Of a DNA stretch of 8,992 bases, positions 1 through 6,621 are shown piece by piece; within the stretch, counting starts at the first letter, position 1, and each line of letters opens with the position of its first letter. Where the stretch lies: positions 1-8,992 of the forward strand of contig CAMCEP010000100.1 in NCBI GenBank assembly GCA_945873675.1, written 5' to 3'. The notes beneath the pieces are model-generated. The model had not been told where the DNA came from and made no database searches. It saw only the letters and a program-made list of their open reading frames with translations. The position numbers and the translations under genes were made by a program. Source of the DNA: Asaia bogorensis (lineage in GTDB: Bacteria; Pseudomonadota; Alphaproteobacteria; Acetobacterales; Acetobacteraceae).

Positions 1-307
1 GATGGCCCCATAATTCCAGGATCATGCGTTCAAAGCGCACCGCACTGGGGCGCGCGGGGGAGAGTGCTGCGTAATTCCAACCGGCCGCGGGGGTTGAAGC
101 GAGCACGGCCACATTGCTTGGTTCATGCAGGAAGCAGGCATGCACCTGCGTTGCATCCGCCCAAAGCCCGAGCAGCGCCAATTCCGTTTCCTGCCGCAAG
201 GCCGCAGGCAATTGCCCCCAGGCAGTGGGCGAGAGCAAAAACCGCTCATAAGGTTTTGCGCCTTGCGGATTGCCGCCACGGATCAGGCTGGAAGCCGGCC
301 CCATCAT
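1..307 (-). CDS. hyfG: Hydrogenase-4-type large subunit HyfG, N-terminal part (cut by window edge)
   Basis: Reading the minus strand from ATG at 307 gives an open frame to the window edge (102 codons), beginning MMGPASSLIRGGNP. Residues 79-102 read YAALSPARPSAV then RFERMILELWGH. This matches the stretch joining the NuoC-like domain to the large-subunit domain in HycE/HyfG (E. coli HycE has YPSVTPRVPAAVWGEREVRDMYG there). In the family this protein is the membrane-peripheral large subunit, equivalent to NuoCD, and in true hydrogenases it carries the NiFe site. The first ATG overlaps the hyfF stop as ATGA; a second ATG follows directly in frame, as at the hyfE/hyfF junction. The NuoC-like part looks some 25-30 residues shorter than in E. 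coli. The cysteine motifs that bind nickel would lie beyond the window, so catalytic competence cannot be judged. The identification is fairly sure from the motif and the operon position. Confidence 0.85.
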   Translation of the reverse strand, partial: MMGPASSLIRGGNPQGAKPYERFLLSPTAWGQLPAALRQETELALLGLWADATQVHACFLHEPSNVAVLASTPAAGWNYAALSPARPSAVRFERMILELWGH

Positions 308-1734
308 CCGACCATCCCCGCTGCCGCCTTGAGGAAACTGTTGAGGAGCGTGGGCATGGCAAGCCCGAGTACCAAGGCTACCGCCAAATGCAGCCAAAGC
401 GGCACCAGCACTGCAAGCCTGTTGCCCGTTGGCGCCACATCAGGCGTTGCAGCACCAAAACAAAGCGCTTGCAGCGTATGGATCAGCGCTGTCATCGCCA
501 CCACCAGGCCAAGAGCAAGCGCCACAGCAAGCCAAGGCTGCGCGGCCATGGCGGCATTCAGCACGGCATATTCGGACGCAAACAAAAGGAAGGGCGGCAG
601 CCCGGCAATTGCGCCAATCGCCAAGGCAAGCCCCCAACCAAGCCAGGGATCACTTGCCACCAGCCCTGAGATATCCACGAGTTTCTGGCTGCCCTTTTGC
701 AGCGCCGCGCGCCCAATGCCAAAAAAGATCGCGCTTTTTACCAATGAATGGCCGATCATATGCAGTAGGCCGGCCAGCGTCGCCGCCGGGCCACCAACAC
801 CAAAGGCAAAAGCGGCAATGCCCATATGTTCAATGGAACTCCAGCCGAAAAAACGCCTGGCATCACGCCGCCGCCAAAGTGCGAGTGCCGCCAGCAGCAC
901 GGAAGCGAGGCCCAGCGCCATCAGCAAAGGCCCGACCGCAATGGTGCCGGGATGCGCGCCGACAATGGCTTTTGCGCGCAGTACAGCCAACATCGCTGCA
1001 TTCAGCAAAAGCCCCGACAGCACAGCAGAAATAGCAATCGGGCCTTCCGCATGGGCATCGGGTAGCCAGGAATGCAGTGGCACCAGGCCCGCCTTGGTGC
1101 CATAGCCCACCAGCAGAAAAACGAACGCCAGGTTCAGCGTATCTGCATCACACCGCGCGGCCACGCGCCGCAGCGCCGCCCAGGACAGCCCGCTTTCCGC
1201 ATCCAGCAATGCCTGCGCGGCGGAATAAAGCAGGATGGTGCCAAACAGCGCCAGCGCAATCCCAAAGCCACACAGCATGAAGAATTTCCAAGCTGCTTCC
1301 ATCGCCGCCGGCGTGCGATGCACCGCCACCATCAGCACGCTGGCAAGTGTGGCGATTTCAATCGCGACCCACAACACGCCAAGATTATCCGAAAGCAGCG
1401 CGAGGTATTGCGCGCCGAGAAACACCTGAAACGCGCCGTGATAGGCACGGATGCGCCAATGATCGAACCCCTCATGCGCCAGCGTGGCCGCGGAGAAAAT
1501 AGAAGTCGTCAAAGCGACAAAGGACGCGAGCAGCACAAAGGGCAGGTTCAGCGCATCAATCCGTGTCCAGCCCTGTTCGCCATGCGGCAGTGTGAACAGC
1601 GCCAGCGCCAGCACAAAGGAAATGCCCGCACAGCCAATATTCACCGCCGCCGCGACGCGGAGCTTTGGCAAGGCCAGCAGAACCAGCGAGCCCACCCAGG
1701 GGAAGAACACCATGATCCAGGGCAGCGGCATCAT
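304..1734 (-). CDS. hyfF: Hydrogenase-4 subunit F-like proton-pumping membrane subunit
   Basis: A 476-residue polytopic membrane protein of the ND2/ND4/ND5 (Mrp-antiporter-like) family, expected to translocate protons across the inner membrane. Visible conserved residues are the broken-helix glutamate E126 in LWVAIEIATL, K150 in EAAWKFFML, K214 with H221 in GYGTKAGLVPLHSWLPDAHA, SSIEHMGIAAFAFG at 299-312, H325/H329/K333 in LLHMIGHSLVKSAIFF, and E388 in PPFLLFASEYA. SSIEHMG and the AEGP-ISAVLSGLLLN stretch fit HyfF-like proteins better than HyfD or HyfB. It is about 50 residues shorter than E. coli HyfF (about 526) and close to HyfD in length, so HyfF versus HyfD rests on the motifs. Two consecutive ATGs begin it; the first forms an ATGA overlap with the hyfE stop and has a GGGGGGAAGGCG purine tract just upstream. 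The stop overlaps the hyfG start. Confidence 0.9.
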   Translation of the reverse strand: MMPLPWIMVFFPWVGSLVLLALPKLRVAAAVNIGCAGISFVLALALFTLPHGEQGWTRIDALNLPFVLLASFVALTTSIFSAATLAHEGFDHWRIRAYHGAFQVFLGAQYLALLSDNLGVLWVAIEIATLASVLMVAVHRTPAAMEAAWKFFMLCGFGIALALFGTILLYSAAQALLDAESGLSWAALRRVAARCDADTLNLAFVFLLVGYGTKAGLVPLHSWLPDAHAEGPIAISAVLSGLLLNAAMLAVLRAKAIVGAHPGTIAVGPLLMALGLASVLLAALALWRRRDARRFFGWSSIEHMGIAAFAFGVGGPAATLAGLLHMIGHSLVKSAIFFGIGRAALQKGSQKLVDISGLVASDPWLGWGLALAIGAIAGLPPFLLFASEYAVLNAAMAAQPWLAVALALGLVVAMTALIHTLQALCFGAATPDVAPTGNRLAVLVPLWLHLAVALVLGLAMPTLLNSFLKAAAGMVG

Positions 1735-2399
1735 TCGCCTTCCCCCCTGTGCGTATCAAGGCTTTCTGTATCCAGGCTTTGGAAGCTTTCGCCCATTTGC
1801 AGCGCAAAGACGCCGGCAATCACCGCCAGCATCAGCACCAGCGCGGCAGTGGAAAGTTCCATCACCAGCGGCATGCCAGCGACACCTACCGCCGCCAGGA
1901 TCAACCCATTTTCCAGGCTGAGCAGCCCGATTACCTGGCTGATCAGGTTGCGCCGCGTGATCATCATCAGGCCGCCCAGCAGCACAACGGAAAGCGCCAG
2001 CGCTAAATCTTCCCGCGCCAAGGCACGCTGGCCGGCGGTGGCCGGCAGCACCACCAGCATCGCAAAGCCTGCCAAAGCGACACCGGCAATCAATGAAGCG
2101 CCAATGCCAAGCGCAGGATCAACGCCGCGTTGCAGATTGAAGCGCCGCACCAGCCGATGCAGCGCATAGGGGATCAGCACGGCCTTGGCGCTAAAGGCAA
2201 TCGCCGCCGTCACGTAAAGCCCTGTCGCGCCCTGGACATAGCCCTGCCAAGCAGCGGCAAGCGCCAATAGCGCACCCTGTGTCGCAAAGGCATTGATCAC
2301 CGCAGAGATGCGTCGCTGATACAGCAGCACAAAGGACAGCAGCAGCACCGCACCACCCAGTAAATGCGCCAAATCATAGGGAAGCTGCCCGAAACTCAT
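1731..2399 (-). CDS. hyfE: Hydrogenase-4 component E (NuoK-like small membrane subunit)
   Basis: A 222-residue membrane protein with about six or seven hydrophobic helices, close to E. coli HyfE in length (about 216). The second half resembles NuoK/MnhC: IGLLSLENGLILAAVGV at 157-173 carries the membrane glutamate E163, followed by PLVMELSTAALVLMLAVIAG with E181. In complex I, acidic residues in these NuoK helices belong to the proton path. A further AKAVLIPYALHRLVRR stretch at 71-86 is typical of HyfE. The last 20 residues are hydrophilic and acidic and probably cytoplasmic. The start overlaps the hyfC stop (ATGA) and the stop overlaps the hyfF start (ATGATG). In hyf operons this subunit sits between the HyfC anchor and an antiporter-like subunit. 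E. coli has hyfD between hyfC and hyfE; here it is absent. Confidence 0.9.
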   Translation of the reverse strand: MSFGQLPYDLAHLLGGAVLLLSFVLLYQRRISAVINAFATQGALLALAAAWQGYVQGATGLYVTAAIAFSAKAVLIPYALHRLVRRFNLQRGVDPALGIGASLIAGVALAGFAMLVVLPATAGQRALAREDLALALSVVLLGGLMMITRRNLISQVIGLLSLENGLILAAVGVAGMPLVMELSTAALVLMLAVIAGVFALQMGESFQSLDTESLDTHRGEGE

Positions 2400-3355
2400 G
2401 ACAACCCCGTTGAGACAAAAAGGAACACTGCCCCCAGCAAACCAAGCAGCAGCGCCGCGCCCAGAAATTCCGGCACGCGAAAGACGCGCATCTTGGCAAT
2501 TGCTGATTCAAACACGGCCAGCGCAAAAGCAAGCGCGGCCATTTTCGCGATGAAGACCACAAGCCCAATGATCCAGGCAATCGGCCCTGTGCCGGGTGCT
2601 GCCATGCCGAAGGGCAGAAACACCGCTGCCAATAGCGCCAACCAAAGCGTGAGGCGAAGCGATGCCTGAAACTCCCACAGCGCCAAATGGCGGCCGGATG
2701 CTTCAAGGATCATCGCCTCATGCACCATCGTCAGTTCCAGATGCGTGGCGGGATTATCCACTGGGATGCGCGCATTCTCCGCCAAAGCCACCGCCAGCAG
2801 CGCGACCGCGGCGAAGCCGAGCGATACGCGAAGGCCAAGCGTGCCTTCCTGAAAAATGCCAGTAATCACATCCAGATTCGTCGTGCCGGCCAGAATGGCA
2901 AAAATCAGCGCAGCCAGAACCAGGGCAGGTTCCGCCAGCGCGGCAAAGGCCATTTCGCGTGTTGCCCCCAAACCACCGAAGGACGTGCCGACATCCATCC
3001 CCGCCAGCGCCATGGCAAAGCGCCCTAGCGCCAAAAGCCCGGCAATCAGCAGCAAATCCGCGAAAGGGGCGAGTACCATGCCGCGCGCAAAACTCGGCAC
3101 CAGCGCCGCCGCCAATAGCGCAGAGCCGACCGCCACATAAGGCGCCGCCCGCGAAATGGTTGAGGCGTTTTCCGCCAGCACCGGTCGCTTCTTCAAAAGC
3201 TTCAGCAGATCGCGCCAGGGCTGCAAGGGATGCGGCCCGCGCCTTCCCATCAGCCGCGCCTTCAGCCAACGCACAGAACCTGTCAGCACCGGCGCCAGCG
3301 CCAGCATCAGCGCCAGATGCAAAAGCTGCGTCAAAAGGCTGGTGAGGATGCTCAT
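2396..3355 (-). CDS. hyfC: Hydrogenase-4 component C (NuoH-like membrane anchor)
   Basis: A 319-residue membrane protein of the NuoH/HycD/HyfC family (E. coli homologues are near 310-320 residues). It anchors the peripheral electron-transfer arm to the membrane and forms part of the route that couples electron transfer to ion movement. Characteristic stretches are GRRGPHPLQPWRDLLKLLKK at 37-56, GATREMAFA at 130-138, and the charged loop from AENARIPVDNPATHLELT (192-209) through VHEAMILEASGRHLALWE (211-228). In this loop the acidic residues correspond to those lining the quinone-side cavity in NuoH. The start at 3355 (MSILTSLL) is chosen because it gives the ATGA overlap with the hyfB stop seen at every junction of this operon; a longer frame reaching 3421 would run deep into hyfB. 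The stop overlaps hyfE by ATGA. Confidence 0.92.
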   Translation of the reverse strand: MSILTSLLTQLLHLALMLALAPVLTGSVRWLKARLMGRRGPHPLQPWRDLLKLLKKRPVLAENASTISRAAPYVAVGSALLAAALVPSFARGMVLAPFADLLLIAGLLALGRFAMALAGMDVGTSFGGLGATREMAFAALAEPALVLAALIFAILAGTTNLDVITGIFQEGTLGLRVSLGFAAVALLAVALAENARIPVDNPATHLELTMVHEAMILEASGRHLALWEFQASLRLTLWLALLAAVFLPFGMAAPGTGPIAWIIGLVVFIAKMAALAFALAVFESAIAKMRVFRVPEFLGAALLLGLLGAVFLFVSTGLS

Positions 3356-5382
3356 GTCCGTTCCAGCCAAATCAACAGCGCCATCAGCGCAAGCAACACC
3401 GCAAAGCCAAGCCCCAGACATTGCCTGAGTGAGAAATCGCGCAAGCGCTCCGCCAGCGCTGCCAACCTATCGCGCGCGCGTGGCAAAGGCCCGGAAATAA
3501 GCGCCAGCACAGGATCATGAAACCCGGCTTCCAAACGCGCTGGCGCAGTATTGCCGGGGGGCGGCATTTCCACCTTCTCCCTTGCTGCCAGCAGCGTCTT
3601 GCCGAGCATGCGGCGCAGTGGTTGCGCCATGCCGGCGGCCGAGACTTGCGTCGCCGGATCACCAAAGGGCAGATGATGCGGTGGCGCGATAAAGCCACAA
3701 TCCCAGGCGGGGCCGCGCACAATACCAGGCGCTTGCCGCCGCGCGAACCACAAAACACCGCCGCCCAGCAGCAGCAACAGAACAAAGACAATCATCGGCG
3801 CATAACCCGCGCCGCCTTCCGAAACCGTTACCGTCACGCCGCCCAAGGCAGATAGCCCAGCACCTGCGCCTGTCAGCAAGCGCAGCGCTGGCGCGGCGAG
3901 TTCCAGCAAAAACCCAGGCGTCAATCCGAAAATCACCGTCAGTACAGCAGGCAGGATCAGTGCGGCGCGCGCCACGCCGGAAAGCTCGGTCGCGCCCGCG
4001 GCACGTGGGCTGCGCGGCCTGCCCAGAAACACCATGCCGTAAAAGCGCAGCATCGCCGCGGCAGCCAGCGCAACCGCCAAAGCCGCCAAGGCAGTTGCCG
4101 CTGCCGCGCCAATCTGAAACGCCAAATCACCGACGCGCCAGGCAGCGATCAACGCCTGCAACAACAACCATTCTGAGGCAAAGCCCGAAAGTGGTGGCAA
4201 TGCCGCGGCAGCAGCGGCACCCAGCAACACCAAGCCAGCGGTCCAGGGCATGGCATGGATCAGGCCACCCAGCCGATCCATGCGCCGCGATGCCGCGCCA
4301 TGCAGCACTTCACCCGCGCCCAGAAACAGCAGCGTCTTGAACATGGCGTGGTTCAGCGCATGCAGCAGCGCCGCACCGGCCGCCACGGCCGCCAGCGCGC
4401 CCAAATCCGCCGCGCGAAACGCCAAGGCCAAGCCAAGCCCCAAAGTGATCAGCCCGATATTCTCGATCGTGGAACAGGCCAGCAGCGTTTTGGTATCTTC
4501 CTCCATCGCGGCGCGCAGGGCCCCCATGATGGCGGAGGCAATACCAAGCGCCATCAGCACCGCACCCCAGAACAGCGGCTGCGCCGGGCCGGCCAGGTCA
4601 AACACCACACGCGCCAGCACATAAAGCGCCACCTTGGTCATGGCGGCCGACATCAGCGCGCTCACATGGCTGGGTGCCGCGGGATGCGCCAAGGGCAGCC
4701 AGACATGCAGCGGCACGAGGCCCGCCTTTGATCCCGCGCCGATCAGCGCCAGCACCAATATTGCGAACGCACGCAACCCATCCGGCGGTGCGGCACGCAA
4801 GGCAGCGAAACCCGCACCCGCCGAAGCGCCGGCCGCGAGCAAGCCGAAGCAAAGGATCAGCGCCGCGCCACCCAAGGCAGCAAAACCCAGATAAAGCCGC
4901 GCGGCCCGGCGATTTTCCGCGTTTTCATGTTCATGCGCCACCAAGACCCATGACGCGAAGGACATGAGTTCAAATCCAAGCACCAGGGTGAAGCCATCCG
5001 CGGCGAGCAAGGTCAGCGCCATGCCGGCGAGAAATAGCGGATAGGGCGTCAGGCGACGCGCTGCCTCTGGCCCCTTCACATGGCCGAAGGCGAAGGCGGA
5101 AGAGGCAACCCCGCATAGGCCCAGGATCAGCAGGAACCAGGCTGAAAGCGGGTCAAGCGCCAGGCGCATCGCGCCCCAAGGCGGGCCGAAGGGCAGAGCG
5201 AGATCGCTGGGCGCAGTCACCAAGCCAATGACACCGCCCAGGGCGAACCCCGCAGCCACCAAACCCGAAAACATATAGGCGAGTGTTACCCCCAAAGCCG
5301 ATCGTGCCAGCAATGGCGCCGCCAGGCTGAGCAGACAGAGCGCAACCAGCGTCAGGGCAAGAGCAAATAACACGATTCGCAA
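3352..5382 (-). CDS. hyfB: Hydrogenase-4 subunit B-like antiporter-type membrane subunit
   Basis: A 676-residue polytopic membrane protein (E. coli HyfB is about 672) of the ND5/Mrp family, the large ion-translocating subunit of the complex. Numbered from the first possible start, it shows E138 in LVLGFELMSFASWVLVAHE, K219 in GAGSKAGLVPLHVWLPLAHP, K250 in MTKVALY, STIENIGLITLGLG at 304-317, H341/H345/K349 in LHALNHAMFKTLLFLGAGE, and E404 in LSGFASEWLL. The C-terminal extension contains WDCGF at 560-564 and a final helix ending IWLERT, the usual HyfB/HycC tail. No ATG is available in frame before an upstream stop. The choices are TTG at 5382 or GTG at 5373; a GGCGG tract lies 9 nt before the GTG but directly abuts the TTG, so the shorter form may be the real one. 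It is first of five coupled genes, 87 bp after the RHH gene on the same strand. Confidence 0.9.
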   Translation of the reverse strand: MRIVLFALALTLVALCLLSLAAPLLARSALGVTLAYMFSGLVAAGFALGGVIGLVTAPSDLALPFGPPWGAMRLALDPLSAWFLLILGLCGVASSAFAFGHVKGPEAARRLTPYPLFLAGMALTLLAADGFTLVLGFELMSFASWVLVAHEHENAENRRAARLYLGFAALGGAALILCFGLLAAGASAGAGFAALRAAPPDGLRAFAILVLALIGAGSKAGLVPLHVWLPLAHPAAPSHVSALMSAAMTKVALYVLARVVFDLAGPAQPLFWGAVLMALGIASAIMGALRAAMEEDTKTLLACSTIENIGLITLGLGLALAFRAADLGALAAVAAGAALLHALNHAMFKTLLFLGAGEVLHGAASRRMDRLGGLIHAMPWTAGLVLLGAAAAAALPPLSGFASEWLLLQALIAAWRVGDLAFQIGAAAATALAALAVALAAAAMLRFYGMVFLGRPRSPRAAGATELSGVARAALILPAVLTVIFGLTPGFLLELAAPALRLLTGAGAGLSALGGVTVTVSEGGAGYAPMIVFVLLLLLGGGVLWFARRQAPGIVRGPAWDCGFIAPPHHLPFGDPATQVSAAGMAQPLRRMLGKTLLAAREKVEMPPPGNTAPARLEAGFHDPVLALISGPLPRARDRLAALAERLRDFSLRQCLGLGFAVLLALMALLIWLERT

Positions 5383-5469
5383 CCGCCACGTTTCATGGGA
5401 AGAAGGCTAGGCCCGTAGCTGCCATTCGGACAGCCCCCGTTTGAAATTTTCGCTAAGCGCGCGGCAGGA

Positions 5470-5691
5470 TTACGCCCCGCGCGCATTCGTGAGTGCGGCA
5501 AGGCGCAGCGCGCTTGCCAGCGGTAAGCCCTCCGCGGCGCGTGCATCATCTACGCTCACTACCAGGGCGGCCAGGCTTTGGCCTTTCTGCTGTGCAAGCG
5601 CTTCCAACTCGGCCCAGAAGGCGGCCTCCAGCGCTACCGAAGTCGCATGGCCGGCAAGGCGAAAGGAACGCTTGATCAAGTGGCGCGGCAT
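5470..5691 (-). CDS. Small ribbon-helix-helix (RHH_4-type) DNA-binding protein
   Basis: A 73-residue protein with the layout of the short RHH_4 family common in alphaproteobacteria. A beta strand, IKRSFRLAGHATSVALE (6-22), is followed by a helix starting FWAELEALAQQ, the turn KGQS (37-40), and a second helix AALVVSVDDAR. RHH proteins dimerise and insert the strand into the DNA major groove; many are repressors that control their own genes. The ATG at 5691 has an AAGGAA ribosome-binding site 5 nt upstream (5697-5702). It lies 87 bp upstream of hyfB on the same strand, so it could share a transcript with the hyf operon or regulate it; that is inference, as this family is also found next to unrelated genes. 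An inverted repeat in its promoter region (5715-5734) is a possible target. Confidence 0.82.
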   Translation of the reverse strand: MPRHLIKRSFRLAGHATSVALEAAFWAELEALAQQKGQSLAALVVSVDDARAAEGLPLASALRLAALTNARGA

Positions 5692-5714
5692 CCGTCTTCC
5701 TTAAGCATTTTCTG

Positions 5715-5734
5715 GCCAAGTAGAACCCCTTGGC
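5715..5734. promoter_or_regulatory. Inverted repeat in the RHH gene promoter region
   Basis: GCCAAG at 5715-5720 and CTTGGC at 5729-5734 are perfect inverted arms of 6 bp around an 8-nt spacer, 24-43 nt upstream of the RHH start codon. The position suits an operator overlapping the RHH promoter, and RHH repressors often autoregulate, but six-base arms can arise by chance. Confidence 0.35.
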
Positions 5735-5769
5735 TTCCGCGAAATTGAATCAAACAAGGATTTTATGAC

Positions 5770-5797
5770 TGTCCGACGATGCGTTGTGAATCGGACA
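5770..5797. promoter_or_regulatory. Inverted repeat TGTCCGA-N14-TCGGACA
   Basis: Perfect 7-bp arms at 5770-5776 and 5791-5797 are separated by 14 nt, a spacing that suits a dimeric regulator contacting adjacent turns of the helix. It lies mid-way between the RHH and DUF4332 genes. The same heptamer TCGGACA also occurs at 5426-5432, just upstream of hyfB. The regulator is unknown. Confidence 0.35.
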
Positions 5798-5851
5798 AGC
5801 ATCCTAAGCCATTGGTGTGATTGCGAAGTAATGCCGCCTACTGAAATACCC

Positions 5852-5879
5852 TTGCGTATTCTTGAAATCGCCATAACAT
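5852..5879 (+). promoter_or_regulatory. Weak sigma70-like promoter candidate for the DUF4332 gene
   Basis: TTGCGT at 5852-5857 and TAACAT at 5874-5879 are separated by 16 nt, giving a start point about 30 nt before the ATG at 5915. Both hexamers match the consensus imperfectly, so this is a suggestion only. Confidence 0.25.
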
Positions 5880-5914
5880 CGTTGCGCCTTTGTCACATTA
5901 GTGGGGAGAAAGCC

Positions 5915-6322
5915 ATGAACTACAAGATCGAAACCATCGAAGGCATTGGCAAGGTCATGGGCGACAAGCTGCGCGCCATTGGCATTGCTGACACAGCGGG
6001 CTTGCTGGCCAAGACCTCGAAACCAAAGGATCGAGAGGCGCTGGCAGCGAAAACCGGTATTTCCGGGAAGCTCATCCTCAAATTCGCCAATCGTGCTGAT
6101 CTGATGCGCGTGAATGGTGTGGGTGAGGAATACGCCGATCTGTTGGAGGCCGCCGGCGTGGATACGGTACCTGAATTGGCGCAACGCAAGGCACAAAATC
6201 TGTTTGATGCCCTGACCAAGACCAATGCGGAGAAAAAGCTGGTGCGGCAGACGCCCTCACTCAGCGCCGTGAAGGCTTGGATTGTGGCAGCGAAGGATAT
6301 GCCGCGCGTACTCAACTACTGA
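5915..6322 (+). CDS. DUF4332 helix-hairpin-helix protein
   Basis: A 135-residue soluble protein matching the DUF4332 family along its whole length. There are two helix-hairpin-helix-like units: IETIEGIGKVMGDKLRAIGI (5-24) and a second starting MRVNGVGEEYADLLEAAGV (64-82), followed by the family's tail with EKKLVRQTPSLSAVKAWI (106-123) and a closing PRVLNY. The GIG and GVG turns are typical of non-specific nucleic-acid backbone contact, as in DNA ligase or RuvA, but the cellular role of DUF4332 is not known. The start at 5915 is chosen because GGGGAG (5903-5908) lies 6 nt upstream and the family begins near MxYKIExIEGIG; a longer frame back to 5765 has no such support. It stands alone on the plus strand, divergent from the RHH gene, and is followed by hairpins at 6328-6353 and 6366-6394. 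Confidence 0.88.
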   Translation: MNYKIETIEGIGKVMGDKLRAIGIADTAGLLAKTSKPKDREALAAKTGISGKLILKFANRADLMRVNGVGEEYADLLEAAGVDTVPELAQRKAQNLFDALTKTNAEKKLVRQTPSLSAVKAWIVAAKDMPRVLNY

Positions 6323-6327
6323 AGGCG

Positions 6328-6353
6328 GAACCCGCAGCTTAAGCTTGCGGTTC
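6328..6353 (+). other. Hairpin just after the DUF4332 stop codon
   Basis: GAAC-C-CGCA pairs with TGCG-GTTC around an AGCTTAAGCT core, giving a stem with one bulge that starts 6 nt after the stop. There is no T tract behind it, so it looks like an RNA 3' structure rather than a terminator on its own. Confidence 0.4.
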
Positions 6354-6501
6354 AATGACGATGTGAAGCGCCTGGCCCAGAGGCAGGCGCTTTCAATTCC
6401 TGCGCCAATGCCCAAACCCGCCCGGCATCCATGCGGGTTTCCGGGTCGTTCAATAGCCTGTCAAGCTCGGCCAATTTGCGGGCCATTTCGGTATCGGACA
6501 T
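6352..6501 (-). CDS. Small protein of unknown function, 49 aa
   Basis: I do not recognise a named family. The frame reads MSDTEMARKLAELDRLLNDP and continues ETRMDAGRVWALAQELKAP to a short Gly/Ser/His tail. Residues 4-36 look like an amphipathic, charged helical region with a break at the NDP; no signal peptide or membrane segment is seen. The start at 6501 is supported by GGCGGAG (6509-6515) 7 nt upstream; the frame could be extended to 6558 but without comparable support. It lies 120 bp downstream of the HMG-CoA-lyase-like gene on the same strand, beyond that gene's terminator, so it probably has its own promoter. It converges on the DUF4332 gene with only 29 nt between the stops. The terminator hairpin for the DUF4332 gene falls inside its last codons. 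The ribosome-binding site and the ordinary, soluble-looking composition favour a real gene. Confidence 0.55.
   Translation of the reverse strand: MSDTEMARKLAELDRLLNDPETRMDAGRVWALAQELKAPASGPGASHRH
6366..6394 (+). terminator. Probable intrinsic terminator of the DUF4332 gene
   Basis: AAGCGCCTG (6366-6374) and CAGGCGCTT (6384-6392) form a perfect 9-bp stem with a 9-nt loop, ending in TTTC. The T tract is short, so efficiency is uncertain. It lies 44 nt after the DUF4332 stop and overlaps the 3' end of the convergent 49-aa gene. Confidence 0.55.
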
Positions 6502-6567
6502 GCGACAACTCCGCCACGCCTGATCAAAAGCATCAGACAGGGTGCTTATGAGCCGCAAAAACGTCCG

Positions 6568-6609
6568 AAAAAAGGAAGAATTCCGGCCGCGCCGTGATTT
6601 GGCGCGGCC
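6568..6609 (-). terminator. Intrinsic terminator of the CoA-transferase / lyase operon
   Basis: Perfect 9-bp arms GGCCGCGCC (6585-6593) and GGCGCGGCC (6601-6609) flank a 7-nt loop, starting 12 nt after the lyase stop. On the minus strand a run of six T (6568-6573) follows about 11 nt after the stem. The gap between stem and T run is longer than ideal, but stem strength and position are right. Confidence 0.65.
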
Positions 6610-6621
6610 AGCAGGCCCCTG

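Larger units (their letters stand above)
5692..5914. other. Divergent intergenic region between the RHH and DUF4332 genes
   Basis: This 223-bp stretch is visibly richer in A and T than the flanking genes and has no credible coding frame. It must hold the promoters of both divergent genes. It contains two inverted repeats (5715-5734 and 5770-5797) and a weak plus-strand promoter match (5852-5879), listed separately. Confidence 0.7.

Noticed and set aside
22..279. An 85-codon minus-strand frame inside the hyfG start
   Set aside because: It is out of frame with the HyfG reading, which carries the family motif ending ELWGH; the 85-residue product is low-quality and Cys/Arg-rich.
64..1105. Long plus-strand open frames opposite hyfF and hyfG
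   Set aside because: They are antisense to well-supported membrane-protein genes, are rich in Arg, Pro and Ser with no recognisable domain, and arise from the high GC content.
3356..3421. Upstream extension of hyfC to 3421
   Set aside because: It would overlap hyfB by about 70 bp and add residues with no family match; the ATGA start at 3355 fits the other junctions.
5383..5470. A sigma-54 promoter before hyfB, as for E. coli hyf/hyc
   Set aside because: The nearest match on the minus strand (TGGCAG near 5424) has CC instead of the invariant GC at the -12 element.
5765..5914. Upstream extension of the DUF4332 gene to 5765
   Set aside because: The added residues have no family match and run through a promoter-like, AT-richer region with an inverted repeat; the start at 5915 has a good ribosome-binding site.
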